Origin: Dinoroseobacter sp034111085
GTDB lineage: Bacteria > Pseudomonadota > Alphaproteobacteria > Rhodobacterales > Rhodobacteraceae
Reading direction: 5' to 3'
NCBI GenBank assembly: GCA_034111085.1
Contig: JAWUXZ010000015.1
Span: forward strand, 1-64,000
DNA length: 64,000 nt
Shown one piece after another: positions 8,472 to 16,920 of this stretch. The notes below the pieces were generated by a model. It saw nothing but the letters and a program-made list of their open reading frames with translations. It made no database searches and was not told the origin of the DNA. How positions within the stretch are numbered: position 1 is the stretch's first letter; each line of letters starts with the position of its first letter. A program made the translations under genes and the position numbers.

Positions 8472-8485
8472 TGACCCACGGGTCA
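8472..8485. promoter_or_regulatory. Inverted repeat TGACCC-AC-GGGTCA before the ABC export operon
   Basis: A perfect 6-2-6 palindrome lies 20 bp after the upstream dehydrogenase stop and 77 bp before the TTG start of the ATPase gene. It is too short and lacks a T-run to act as a terminator. Its place in the presumed promoter region suggests an operator for a dimeric repressor. No regulator gene sits next to it. Confidence 0.4.
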
Positions 8486-8561
8486 TTAATGAGGGGCGTC
8501 AACTTGACTTGCGCTGATCCAAGGCGCTTGTCTGGGGGGTACGCATTCAGGAGGCCACGTT

Positions 8562-9299
8562 TTGGCCGACATCACCCCGCCCACTCAGACCACAGCCCTG
8601 CCCGCCTTTCGCACCCGAGGGCTGACCAAAACCTACGGCGAAGGACGCAGCGCTGTGCATGCTTTGCGCGGCGTCGATCTGGAGATTCCGGCAGGTGAAA
8701 TCGTCGTGCTGCTCGGCCCCTCAGGCTCGGGAAAGTCAACGCTGCTCAACATCATCGGCGGGCTCGACCGCGCGACTGCGGGCGAAGCGTTCTTTCGCGA
8801 CCAAGCCTTGCACGACATGAACGATACCGCGCTGACACGCTACAGGCGCAACCATATCGGCTTTGTGTTTCAGTTCTATAATCTGATGTCCAGCCTGACC
8901 GCGCGCGAGAATGTCGAGTTGGTCACCGAGATTGCGAATGACCCAATGGACCCGGACGAGGCCCTATCGCTCGTTGGTCTGACCGACCGCGTCGACCATT
9001 TCCCGGCCCAGCTATCAGGGGGCGAGCAGCAGCGCGTGGCTATCGCGCGCGCGGTCGCCAAGCAGCCCGAGGTGCTGTTTTGTGACGAGCCCACAGGTGC
9101 GCTCGACAGCACAACCGGCAAAGCGGTGCTGCGGGTGCTCCTAGATGTGAATGAAAAGCTGGGCACGACATTGCTGATGGTCACACATGCGGCCGCCACC
9201 GCCAGAATGGCTGATCGCGTGATCCATTTTGCCGATGGCGCAATCCGCGAGATCGCGCTGAACAAGACCCGCACGCCCCCCGAAGAGATCGACTGGTGA
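8562..9299 (+). CDS. ABC transporter ATP-binding protein (LolD/MacB/YbbA type)
   Basis: The TTG start is supported by AGGAGG at 8549-8554, seven bases upstream. The 245-residue ATPase has Walker A GPSGSGKST near residue 54, the Q-loop FVFQFYNLM, the signature LSGGEQQRVAIARA and Walker B VLFCDEPTGALDS, all as in the LolD/MacB/YbbA group. It would energise the two-domain FtsX-type permease encoded next, which overlaps it by four bases. Together with the membrane-fusion protein gene at 11665 it forms a three-gene export operon. Such systems export small molecules or lipophilic compounds from the inner membrane or periplasm. Confidence 0.93.
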   Translation: MADITPPTQTTALPAFRTRGLTKTYGEGRSAVHALRGVDLEIPAGEIVVLLGPSGSGKSTLLNIIGGLDRATAGEAFFRDQALHDMNDTALTRYRRNHIGFVFQFYNLMSSLTARENVELVTEIANDPMDPDEALSLVGLTDRVDHFPAQLSGGEQQRVAIARAVAKQPEVLFCDEPTGALDSTTGKAVLRVLLDVNEKLGTTLLMVTHAAATARMADRVIHFADGAIREIALNKTRTPPEEIDW

Positions 9300-11659
9300 G
9301 CCCGCTGAACGCCAAACTGGGCCGCGATTTGTGGCACATGAAGGGCCAAGCGCTTGCGATTGCTTTGGTGATTGCGACGGGCGTGATGATGCTGGTGATG
9401 ATGACAGGCCTCGTCAACAGCCTGTCGGAAACCAAGCGCGCCTATTACGAGCGCTACCGACTGGCCGATGTTTATGCGCCGGTTGTGCGCGCGCCGGACC
9501 GCTTGATGGAACATATCGCTGCCCTGCCCGGTGTCGCCAGCACCCAAGCCCGCGTGACCGGCACGGCCTTGGTGAATTTGCCGGGGCTTGCGGTGCCCAT
9601 ACAAGCGCGCGCGCTGTCGCTTCCCGACCGGGGCGAGACGGCGCTGAACGCGATTTATCTGACAGATGGGCGGCGGCTGAACCGCGACCGCGCCGATGAA
9701 ATCTTGCTGCTCGAAAGCTTCGCGAAAGCCCACGACTTGCGCCCCGGCGACGCATTACAAGCGACTATGAACGGTGCGCGGCGCACGTTTGATATTGTCG
9801 GCCTCGCCCAAAGCCCAGAGTTTCTGTACGTGACCGCGCCCGGCGAACTTGTGCCCGACGATGCAAGGTTCGGCGTGATCTGGATGAGCCGCTCTGCCCT
9901 GTCGGCGGCCTACGGCATGTCAGGCGCGTTCAACGAGGCGATTGTGGGACTAGAGCGCGGCGCAAGCCAGCCCGCAATTTTCGCAGCCATTGACCGGGTA
10001 CTCGATCCCTATGGGGGCCTCGGCGCATACGGGTTGGCGGACTTGTTGTCAGACCAGTTCGTCACTCAGGAAATCGCCGGGCTGGAGGCGGCGGCAACTT
10101 CGGTGCCACCGCTGTTTTTAGCCGTTGCGGCGTTCCTATTGTATATCGTGATTGGCCGAATGGTGCAGTCCGAGCGTGAAGAGATTGGGCTGATGAAGGC
10201 GTTTGGATACACGAACATCGAGGTCGGCGCGCATTACCTGAAACTGGTGCTGGTGATCGCGCTCGGCGGTGCGGTCCTTGGCAGCCTGTTTGGCATTCTT
10301 GCAGGGCGGGCGCTGGTCGGTGTGTACCTCGTGTATTTCAAATTCCCGTTCCTCGTATTCCAGCTTGATCCAGGCTCGTTTGTGATCGGGTTTGCGGTTA
10401 GTGTGCTTGCGGCCTCGGCAGGCGGCGCGCTGGTTTTGCGCCATGTTTTTGCCCTGACGCCTGCTGCGGCCATGCGCCCGCCTGCGCCTGCGGATTATTC
10501 GCGCACCGGGCGCATCGGCGCTGCCTTCAACCGCTACCTCGATCAGCCCAGCCGCATGGTTTTGCGCCGCCTGACCCGCCAACCGGGGCGGATGTTGGGG
10601 GCTGTGGCGGGGCTGGCCTGCGGGATGGGCCTATCAGTGGCAATGATCTCGATCTTTGCTAGCTTTGAGCGCACTGTTGATCTGACATTTACGGTTGTGG
10701 ACCGCTCGGATGTGACGGTCAGTTTCACCCATGCGGTCAGCGACAAAACCCTGTTTGAGCTGGCGCGCATGGACGGGGTGCTCAGTGTGGAGCCAACCCG
10801 CAGCGTGCCTGCCATTCTGCGCAACGGACGCCTCAGCCACCGGGGCGCGCTAACGGGGATGGCCGAGGCACCGCGCCTTTACCGCGCGCTCGACGCCGAT
10901 CAAAGCGCGATTGCCCTGCGCGGTGAAGGCATTGTTCTGTCGCGCACTTTGTCCGAAAAGCTAGACCTGCGCCCCGGCCAAATGCTGAGCGTGGAAGTAC
11001 GTACCGGCGCGCAACCGGTCCTCAGCCTGCCAGTGGTCCAAATCGCCGACCCGCTTCTCGGCGCGCCTGCCTACCTGCCACTGGATGCGCTGAACCGTGT
11101 GCTGGGCGAGCCCGGCCGCGTATCAGGTGCCTATCTAAGCATCGACAGCGCCAAGGCCGATGCAATCTATGCGCGCCTCAAGGACATGCCCACGGTCGCG
11201 GGTGTCAGCCTGAAAGCCCAAGCTCGTGATGCGTTCCAACGGATGATGAACGAGGGCGCAGGTGCGACGCGCTATGTGATGGCGGCATTGGCGTTCATAA
11301 TCACCTTCGGCATCGTCTATAATTCGGCCCGCATTGCCCAAGCCGAGCGCGCGCGCGATCTGGCTTCCTTGCGCGTGTTAGGCTTCACCAAAGGCGAGGC
11401 GGCTTTTGTGCTGTTGGGCGAATTGGCTGTGGTGACCCTGGCCGCCCTGCCCTTAGGGGCTGCATTGGGCTATGGTCTGTCGATCCTAATTGCACAGGCC
11501 TATTCGACGGAGATCTATCAAATTCCCGCCCTGTTCGACCCGCCCAGCTACGGCTCAGCAGTTCTGGTGGTGGTCGGCGCGGCGCTGGCGTCGGGCTGGG
11601 CGGTGAAGCGAGACCTCGACCGCACCGATCTGGTCGCCACTTTGAAAACAAGGGAGTAA
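9296..11659 (+). CDS. ABC transporter permease with two FtsX domains
   Basis: The 787-residue permease begins at GTG 9296, overlapping the ATPase stop. One membrane helix near the N-terminus (LAIALVIATGVMMLVMMTG) precedes a large periplasmic domain (about 45-260). A three-helix FtsX core follows at about 275-390 (VIGRMVQSEREEIGLMKAFG). A second copy has a helix near 425 (AVAGLACGMGLSVAMIS), a second periplasmic domain, and a terminal core with SARIAQAERARDLASLRVLG near 685. The duplicated MacB-type fold in one chain resembles YbbP-like permeases. The presence of an HlyD-type partner points to efflux across the envelope. Confidence 0.9.
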   Translation: MSPLNAKLGRDLWHMKGQALAIALVIATGVMMLVMMTGLVNSLSETKRAYYERYRLADVYAPVVRAPDRLMEHIAALPGVASTQARVTGTALVNLPGLAVPIQARALSLPDRGETALNAIYLTDGRRLNRDRADEILLLESFAKAHDLRPGDALQATMNGARRTFDIVGLAQSPEFLYVTAPGELVPDDARFGVIWMSRSALSAAYGMSGAFNEAIVGLERGASQPAIFAAIDRVLDPYGGLGAYGLADLLSDQFVTQEIAGLEAAATSVPPLFLAVAAFLLYIVIGRMVQSEREEIGLMKAFGYTNIEVGAHYLKLVLVIALGGAVLGSLFGILAGRALVGVYLVYFKFPFLVFQLDPGSFVIGFAVSVLAASAGGALVLRHVFALTPAAAMRPPAPADYSRTGRIGAAFNRYLDQPSRMVLRRLTRQPGRMLGAVAGLACGMGLSVAMISIFASFERTVDLTFTVVDRSDVTVSFTHAVSDKTLFELARMDGVLSVEPTRSVPAILRNGRLSHRGALTGMAEAPRLYRALDADQSAIALRGEGIVLSRTLSEKLDLRPGQMLSVEVRTGAQPVLSLPVVQIADPLLGAPAYLPLDALNRVLGEPGRVSGAYLSIDSAKADAIYARLKDMPTVAGVSLKAQARDAFQRMMNEGAGATRYVMAALAFIITFGIVYNSARIAQAERARDLASLRVLGFTKGEAAFVLLGELAVVTLAALPLGAALGYGLSILIAQAYSTEIYQIPALFDPPSYGSAVLVVVGAALASGWAVKRDLDRTDLVATLKTRE

Positions 11660-11664
11660 GCCCA

Positions 11665-12897
11665 ATGGCGAAACCCAAGAAACGATCCCGTTTGATCCTG
11701 ACACTGCTGGCGTTAGGGCTACTCACAGGCGCGCTCGGTGCTGCATTCTGGCCGCGCCCGATGGCCGTGGATATGGGCATAGTCGCTGTGGCCCCGCTGA
11801 TCGTGACGATTGACGAAGAGGGCCGCACGCGGGTGGCCGAAGCTTACGTCGTCTCCACCCCTGTGGCGGGCCGTTTGCAGCGCGTCGAAGTTACCCCCGG
11901 CACGCCGGTTGTGCGCGGCGTGACGGTGGTTGCCCATATGTTGCCGACCAATCCAGCGGCCCTCGATGTGCGCACGCGCGAGCAGGCGCGCGCAGCCGTG
12001 ACAGCGGCGGAGGCGGCTCTGCGGGTGGCACGTGCCGATATGAATGCGGCACTGGCGAACTTTGAATTTGCGCAAACAGAACTGGGCCGCACCCGCCAAT
12101 TGCACGAGCGCGATATTGCCTCAGATGCAGCCCTCGAGCGGTCCCAGCAGTCAGCCCGGATCGCGCAGGCAAATGTGGACACTGCCGAGGCTGCAATCGG
12201 GGTGCGCGAGGCCGAAGTTGCCAATGCGCGCTCGCAGCTGATTGGCTTTGAGGATCAAGGACTGGTCGGCGCGGTGGGCACTCAATCGGATGATATACCG
12301 CTTTACGCACCTGCCGATGGCCGCATTCTGCGGATCATGCAGCAATCTGAAACCACCCTGCCCGCAGGCGCGCCAATCATGGAGATCGGCGATGTGGCAG
12401 GCGATCTGGAGTTGGTGGTGGAATTGATCTCGACCGACGCAGTGCAAGTGGCCGCAGGTGACCGGGTGATAGTCGAAGACTGGGGCGGTGAGGCCGACTT
12501 GGCCGGTGTGGTCCAGCGCGTCGATCCGTTCGGGGTTACGAAGTTCTCGGCGCTCGGTGTCGAAGAACAGCGCGTGACAGCCGTTGTCGCCCTGACCAGC
12601 CCAGCCGAGGCGCGCGGCGCATTGGGGCACGGCTTCCGGGTCGAGGCGCGGGTTGTGATCTGGGAAGACGACGCGGCACTGACGGTGCCTGCAAGCGCGC
12701 TGTTTCGAGATGGCACAGGCTGGGCGGTGTTTGCGGTTGTGGACGGCGCAGCGCGCCTGACAGGGTTGGAAATCGGGCGCAGCGACGGTGTGGCAACCCA
12801 AGTGCTTGGCGGATTGCAAGCAGGTGCCAAGGTGATTTTATATCCGTCGGCAGCCGTGACCGAAGGGCTCGCGGTGATAGCGCGGGCGCTCGACTAG
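11665..12897 (+). CDS. HlyD/MacA-like membrane-fusion (periplasmic adaptor) protein
   Basis: This 410-residue protein starts with an N-terminal membrane anchor (LILTLLALGLLTGALGAAF). After it come a biotinyl-lipoyl half-motif (VVSTPVAGRLQRVEVTPG near residue 55) and a long alpha-hairpin of coiled-coil character (about 95-185, Ala/Arg/Glu-rich). The second lipoyl half follows (PLYAPADGRILRIMQQSE), then beta-barrel domains. This is the adaptor that couples the preceding ABC permease to an outer-membrane channel. Only five bases separate it from the permease gene. No outer-membrane factor gene is seen nearby. Its end overlaps a convergent gene by four bases. Confidence 0.9.
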   Translation: MAKPKKRSRLILTLLALGLLTGALGAAFWPRPMAVDMGIVAVAPLIVTIDEEGRTRVAEAYVVSTPVAGRLQRVEVTPGTPVVRGVTVVAHMLPTNPAALDVRTREQARAAVTAAEAALRVARADMNAALANFEFAQTELGRTRQLHERDIASDAALERSQQSARIAQANVDTAEAAIGVREAEVANARSQLIGFEDQGLVGAVGTQSDDIPLYAPADGRILRIMQQSETTLPAGAPIMEIGDVAGDLELVVELISTDAVQVAAGDRVIVEDWGGEADLAGVVQRVDPFGVTKFSALGVEEQRVTAVVALTSPAEARGALGHGFRVEARVVIWEDDAALTVPASALFRDGTGWAVFAVVDGAARLTGLEIGRSDGVATQVLGGLQAGAKVILYPSAAVTEGLAVIARALD

Positions 12898-13658
12898 GTC
12901 ATGGAAGCTTTGATCTTCCCGAGGATCTCAGGCAGCGCTTTGAACGTTCCGGCCTCGGCCAAGCCCTCGACCATCTGTCGGTTCAGCGTGTTTGGCGAGG
13001 CGAGCGCGTTCTTATGCGCCTCCAACTCCCCGGCTTCGTCTTTGGCCAATGCACCCAGATACCCCGAGATCAGGTTCGCCACGTAAACCTCTCCAGCGCC
13101 TTTGTTATGTGTGGCCTCGCCCAACCATTCTGCGCCAGATTGCATGACGCCAAGGACGCCTGACATCAGCGCGGAGGCGGCGAAATACGATTGCAACTGC
13201 GCCTCATCATCCAGCGGAATAATCGGGTTGATCGTGCCAAGCAGGGTGCGCAACGGCTCGTCCGGCCCAGCTACGGGCAAGGGGCATCCGCCGGTTTCCA
13301 AGAACTCCAGCGGCAAGGTCGCCGACACATGGGTGACAGGTGCGCAGACCTGCATGATCTGGGCCAGCGACACCCCTGCCATGACCGAAATTATCCGATG
13401 ATTTGCGCGCCAATTTAGGGGTGCTGCCACATCCGCCCAAACGCCAGGGCGCAAACACAAGAACACCACATCGCAGGCCTCAAGTACTGACTGGTTGTTC
13501 GCCACAGCGATGCCAAGGCCAGCGGCGGCAAGTGCGCTTGAGGTCTCTTGGCTACGCTCAGACACCGTCACAGTGTGGCCTTGGCGCGCAATCAGACGTG
13601 CCATCGGGGCCGCAATATGACCCGTGCCAAGGAAGCCGACTTTAAGAGGCTGTGTCAT
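12894..13658 (-). CDS. NAD(P)-binding oxidoreductase of the ProC / 6-phosphogluconate-dehydrogenase-like superfamily
   Basis: Started at ATG 13658 (MTQPLKVGFLGTGHIAAPMA), the protein has 254 residues. The N-terminal Rossmann fold shows GTGHIAAPMARLIARQGHTV, followed by NQSVLEACDVVFLCLRP, typical of pyrroline-5-carboxylate reductase and related imine reductases. The helical C-terminal part (about 155-254) fits the dimerisation domain of that superfamily. The substrate is unknown. A longer upstream extension is rejected because it would run into the start of the divergent DUF1045 gene. It overlaps the adaptor gene convergently at its end. Confidence 0.75.
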   Translation of the reverse strand: MTQPLKVGFLGTGHIAAPMARLIARQGHTVTVSERSQETSSALAAAGLGIAVANNQSVLEACDVVFLCLRPGVWADVAAPLNWRANHRIISVMAGVSLAQIMQVCAPVTHVSATLPLEFLETGGCPLPVAGPDEPLRTLLGTINPIIPLDDEAQLQSYFAASALMSGVLGVMQSGAEWLGEATHNKGAGEVYVANLISGYLGALAKDEAGELEAHKNALASPNTLNRQMVEGLAEAGTFKALPEILGKIKASMT

Positions 13659-13764
13659 GCGTGGGCGTTCCTTTTTGGCAATTATAACCCGACCCTCGCC
13701 CAGATCAGCGCGCATAAGCCAGCCAAATCGTTGTCGCGCGGGGCTGGCACCGCTAAGCGGGGGC

Positions 13765-14385
13765 ATGTATGCGCGCTACGCTCTGTATTTCACGCCACCA
13801 CCCGGTCCGTTTGCACAAGCTGGTGCGGGTTGGTTTGCGAAAGATATAGCCGAGCGCCCGCGCCGTTACGGGTTTCACGCAACGCTGAAAGCGCCGTTTC
13901 GGTTGTCGGAGGGGATGACCGAGGATGGGTTGCGCGTGGCGGTGGAGGATTTCTGTGCGCGCGCCAGCCCCGTTCTGCTCGGCGGGCTAGAGGTCTCGCA
14001 GATCGGGCGGATCTTGGGGCTGACACCCTTAGGCGAGACAGCGGCACTGACGGAGTTCGCAGCCCAAGTCGTAGAATCCTTCGATCCGTTTCGCGCGCCT
14101 TTGACGGACGCAGAACTAGCACGGCGGCGTGGCAAAGGGCTTCCCAAAGACGCCGAGACACGGTTGCAGCGCTGGGGCTATCCACATGTGATGGAGGCGT
14201 TCCGATTTCATATGACGCTGACCGGGCCGCTGCCGCGCGCGGAATTTGACCAGACCGCAAACGAGGCGCGCGCGCATTTCGTCCCGTCCCTTTGCTGCCC
14301 AATAACCCTCGACGCACTGACCCTATGCGGTGAAGACAGCGCAGGCCGCTTTCACGCGCTCGCCCGCTTCCCGCTGTCGGCCTAA
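13765..14385 (+). CDS. DUF1045 / putative phosphonate-metabolism 2H phosphoesterase-like protein
   Basis: Begun at ATG 13765, the 206-residue product has two His-x-Thr-type motifs, YGFHATLKAPFRL near residue 34 and FRFHMTLTGPL near 149. These are the paired catalytic motifs of the 2H phosphoesterase fold, which cleaves or ligates 2',3'-cyclic phosphates. This family (DUF1045) is often found in phn operons for phosphonate use and is thought to act on a ribosyl cyclic phosphate. No phn gene is visible here, so the assignment to phosphonate metabolism is only by family. It is transcribed divergently from the oxidoreductase. Confidence 0.8.
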   Translation: MYARYALYFTPPPGPFAQAGAGWFAKDIAERPRRYGFHATLKAPFRLSEGMTEDGLRVAVEDFCARASPVLLGGLEVSQIGRILGLTPLGETAALTEFAAQVVESFDPFRAPLTDAELARRRGKGLPKDAETRLQRWGYPHVMEAFRFHMTLTGPLPRAEFDQTANEARAHFVPSLCCPITLDALTLCGEDSAGRFHALARFPLSA

Positions 14386-14424
14386 CGGTTTGCGCCAACC
14401 GCGCTTTACTCTCAACGCCCAGCC

Positions 14425-14442
14425 CTAGACACTTATGTCTAG
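14425..14442. promoter_or_regulatory. Perfect inverted repeat CTAGACA-CTTA-TGTCTAG, candidate TetR operator
   Basis: A 7-4-7 palindrome lies 72 bp upstream of the start of the three-gene operon that ends with a TetR regulator (18456). Size and symmetry fit a TetR-family homodimer site, so autoregulation of the operon by its own last gene is plausible. Confidence 0.5.
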
Positions 14443-14514
14443 ACGGATCGCAATCGTCGCACTAACGTCGCCGCAGACCTGCATTGCAGGCAAGAAAATC
14501 GGGGATTCGGACCA

Positions 14515-16920
14515 ATGAAATCGCATTACAGAGTGGTCGTTATCGGGGGCGGTGTTGTGGGCACATCGGTGCTCTATCACCTCGCCAAATTGGGCTGGAC
14601 CGACGTGTGCCTTATCGAACGCTCGGTGCTGACTGCGGGATCAAGCTGGCACGCCGCGGGCGGCATCCACGCGCTCAACGCCGACCCCAACATCGCGCAG
14701 CTGCAAGCCTACACCATCGACCTTCTGTCCGAGATCGAAGAAGAATCCGGCCAAAACATCGGCCTGCACATGACCGGCGGGCTGACCATGGCCGGCACGC
14801 CCGATCGCTGGGAATGGCTGCAATCGGCCTACCGCACCTTCCAGTCTATCGGCATCGAAGACTGCCGCCTTGTGAGCGTCGAGGAGGCCGTAGCCCTTAA
14901 CCCGATCATGTCCGGCGAGGGTCTCTTGGGCGGTATGTGGGCCGACCGCGAGGGCTATATCGACACCACCGGGACCGTCCACGCCTATGCGGGGGCTGCC
15001 AAAAAACGCGGTGCGACGGTGATCGAGCATAACCGCGTGCTCGAGCTGAACCAGACGCTTGAGGGCTGGGAAGTCGTCACCGAAAAGGGCACGATTTCTT
15101 GCGAACATGTGGTCAACGCCGCGGGCCTGTGGGCCAAACAGGTGGGCCGGATGGCCGGGGTTGAGCTGCCTGTTTCGCCGCTCAACCACCACTACCTGAT
15201 CTCCGACAGCATTCCGGCGCTTGAGGCGCTCGATTTCGAGGTCCCGATGACCGTCGATCTGGAAGGCTTCACCTATCTGCGCCAAGACCAAAAGGGCGTG
15301 CTTCTGGGCATCTACGAGGTCGACCACCAACACTGGATGATGGACGGCGCCCCGTGGGAATACGGGTTTGAGCTGCAACAAGAAGACACCGACCGGATCG
15401 AGAATGAACTGACCTTGGGGTTTGAGCGCTACCCCGCCCTGCAAACCGTCGGCGTCAAAACATGGGTCAACGGCGCGTTCACCTTCTCGCCTGATGGCAA
15501 TCCCCTCGTTGGCCCCGTCCCCGGCAAGCGCGGGTATTGGAGCGCGTGCGCGGTCATGGCGGGCTTCCTGCAAGGGGGCGGCGTTGGCAAATCGCTGGCC
15601 GAGTGGATGATCCACGGCGAACCGGAAGCCGATGTCTATGGCATGGACGTGGCGCGCTACGGCATCTGGGCCGAGAACAAACAGTATATCAAGCAAACCA
15701 CCGGGCAGTTCTACTCGCGCCGCTTTGTGATGACCTATCCGAACGAACAACTGCCCGCCGGACGGCCCTTAAAAATGGCCCCGGCTTATTCGGATATGAC
15801 AGAAGCGGGCTGCCAATGGGCGCAGAGCTGGGACATGGAAGTGCCGCTTTATTTTGCGGAAAAAGGCTTCGAGGAAGTGCCGTCTTTGAAACGCTCCAAC
15901 GCGTTTGATATCGTCGCAGCCGAGTGCAAATCCGTGCGCGCGGGCGTTGGTCTTCTAGACATCTCCGGGTTCTCGCGGTTCGAGGTTTCGGGCGACGGAG
16001 CCGAGGACTGGCTCAATAACATCCTGTCGACGAAACTGCCAAAACCGGGGCGCGCGCGCTTGGCTGTGATGCTCGGTGATGATGCGCGTCTTAAGGGCGA
16101 TCTGACGCTGTTTAACTGGGGCGGTGGCACCTATTGGCTGATGGGCAGCTACTATCTGCGCACTTGGCACATGCGCTGGTTTAACGAGCACATGGGCGCA
16201 GGCGTTCATCTGAAAGATCTCGGCGATGAGGTTGCAGGCTTCTCCCTGTCTGGTCCCAAATCCAAAGCGGTGATCGAAAAGCTGACCGACGGCCCGGTGG
16301 GCGATCTGCCCTTCATGGGCTGTGGCGATTTCGACATCGGAATGCTGCGCTGCAAAGTCGGCAGATTGTCCGTCACTGGCGAGGCAGGCTACGAGATCCA
16401 CTGCCGGGTGGGCGACCACATCACCTTGCGCAAAACCCTGCTGGCAGCAGGGGCGGATGCGGGCATGATCGAGATCGGCTTTAACGCCATGCTATCGCTG
16501 CGCTTGGAAAAAAGCTTCGGGATCTGGAGCGCCGAGTTCACCCAAGGCTACACCGCTGGCATGACCGGGATGGACCGTTGGATCGATTGGCAAAAGCCTG
16601 ATTTCATCGGACGCGCGGCCGCAATTGCCGAGCGTGATGGCGCAGGCTCCAAACAGGTGTCAGTAACACTCGAGGTAGACGCGATTGACGCCGATGCCAG
16701 CGGGTACGAGCCGGTCTGGCATCAAGGCAACAAGGTCGGCTTCGTCACGTCCGGGGGCTACGGCCATACGGTCGACAAGTCGCTGGCAATGGCATTGGTG
16801 AACCGCGATGTGGCAGCTGAGGGCACGGATTTGACGGTCCATATCGTCGGGGTGGAGCGGCCCGCAAAAGTCATCGCCCCATCGCCCTACGATCCAGCAG
16901 GCAAAGCAATGCGCTTATGA
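14515..16920 (+). CDS. FAD-dependent dimethylglycine/sarcosine dehydrogenase-like protein with GcvT domain (second copy)
   Basis: The 801-residue protein has an N-terminal DAO-type flavin domain with VVIGGGVVGTSVLYHLAKLG and AGSSWHAAGG; His46 is the likely covalent-FAD residue. The C-terminal GcvT-like tetrahydrofolate domain begins near 430 (VGLLDISGFSRFEVSG near 485). It is a close-layout paralogue of the protein at 6044, with nearly the same first 30 residues, but its partners differ. The MttB gene starts within its stop codon (ATGA). This pairing suggests sequential demethylation of a quaternary or tertiary amine: the methyltransferase removes one methyl and the flavoprotein another. Confidence 0.86.
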   Translation: MKSHYRVVVIGGGVVGTSVLYHLAKLGWTDVCLIERSVLTAGSSWHAAGGIHALNADPNIAQLQAYTIDLLSEIEEESGQNIGLHMTGGLTMAGTPDRWEWLQSAYRTFQSIGIEDCRLVSVEEAVALNPIMSGEGLLGGMWADREGYIDTTGTVHAYAGAAKKRGATVIEHNRVLELNQTLEGWEVVTEKGTISCEHVVNAAGLWAKQVGRMAGVELPVSPLNHHYLISDSIPALEALDFEVPMTVDLEGFTYLRQDQKGVLLGIYEVDHQHWMMDGAPWEYGFELQQEDTDRIENELTLGFERYPALQTVGVKTWVNGAFTFSPDGNPLVGPVPGKRGYWSACAVMAGFLQGGGVGKSLAEWMIHGEPEADVYGMDVARYGIWAENKQYIKQTTGQFYSRRFVMTYPNEQLPAGRPLKMAPAYSDMTEAGCQWAQSWDMEVPLYFAEKGFEEVPSLKRSNAFDIVAAECKSVRAGVGLLDISGFSRFEVSGDGAEDWLNNILSTKLPKPGRARLAVMLGDDARLKGDLTLFNWGGGTYWLMGSYYLRTWHMRWFNEHMGAGVHLKDLGDEVAGFSLSGPKSKAVIEKLTDGPVGDLPFMGCGDFDIGMLRCKVGRLSVTGEAGYEIHCRVGDHITLRKTLLAAGADAGMIEIGFNAMLSLRLEKSFGIWSAEFTQGYTAGMTGMDRWIDWQKPDFIGRAAAIAERDGAGSKQVSVTLEVDAIDADASGYEPVWHQGNKVGFVTSGGYGHTVDKSLAMALVNRDVAAEGTDLTVHIVGVERPAKVIAPSPYDPAGKAMRL

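Noticed and set aside
14641..15750. 369-residue minus-strand frame
   Set aside because: It is the antisense of the second flavin dehydrogenase, which has clear FAD and GcvT motifs.
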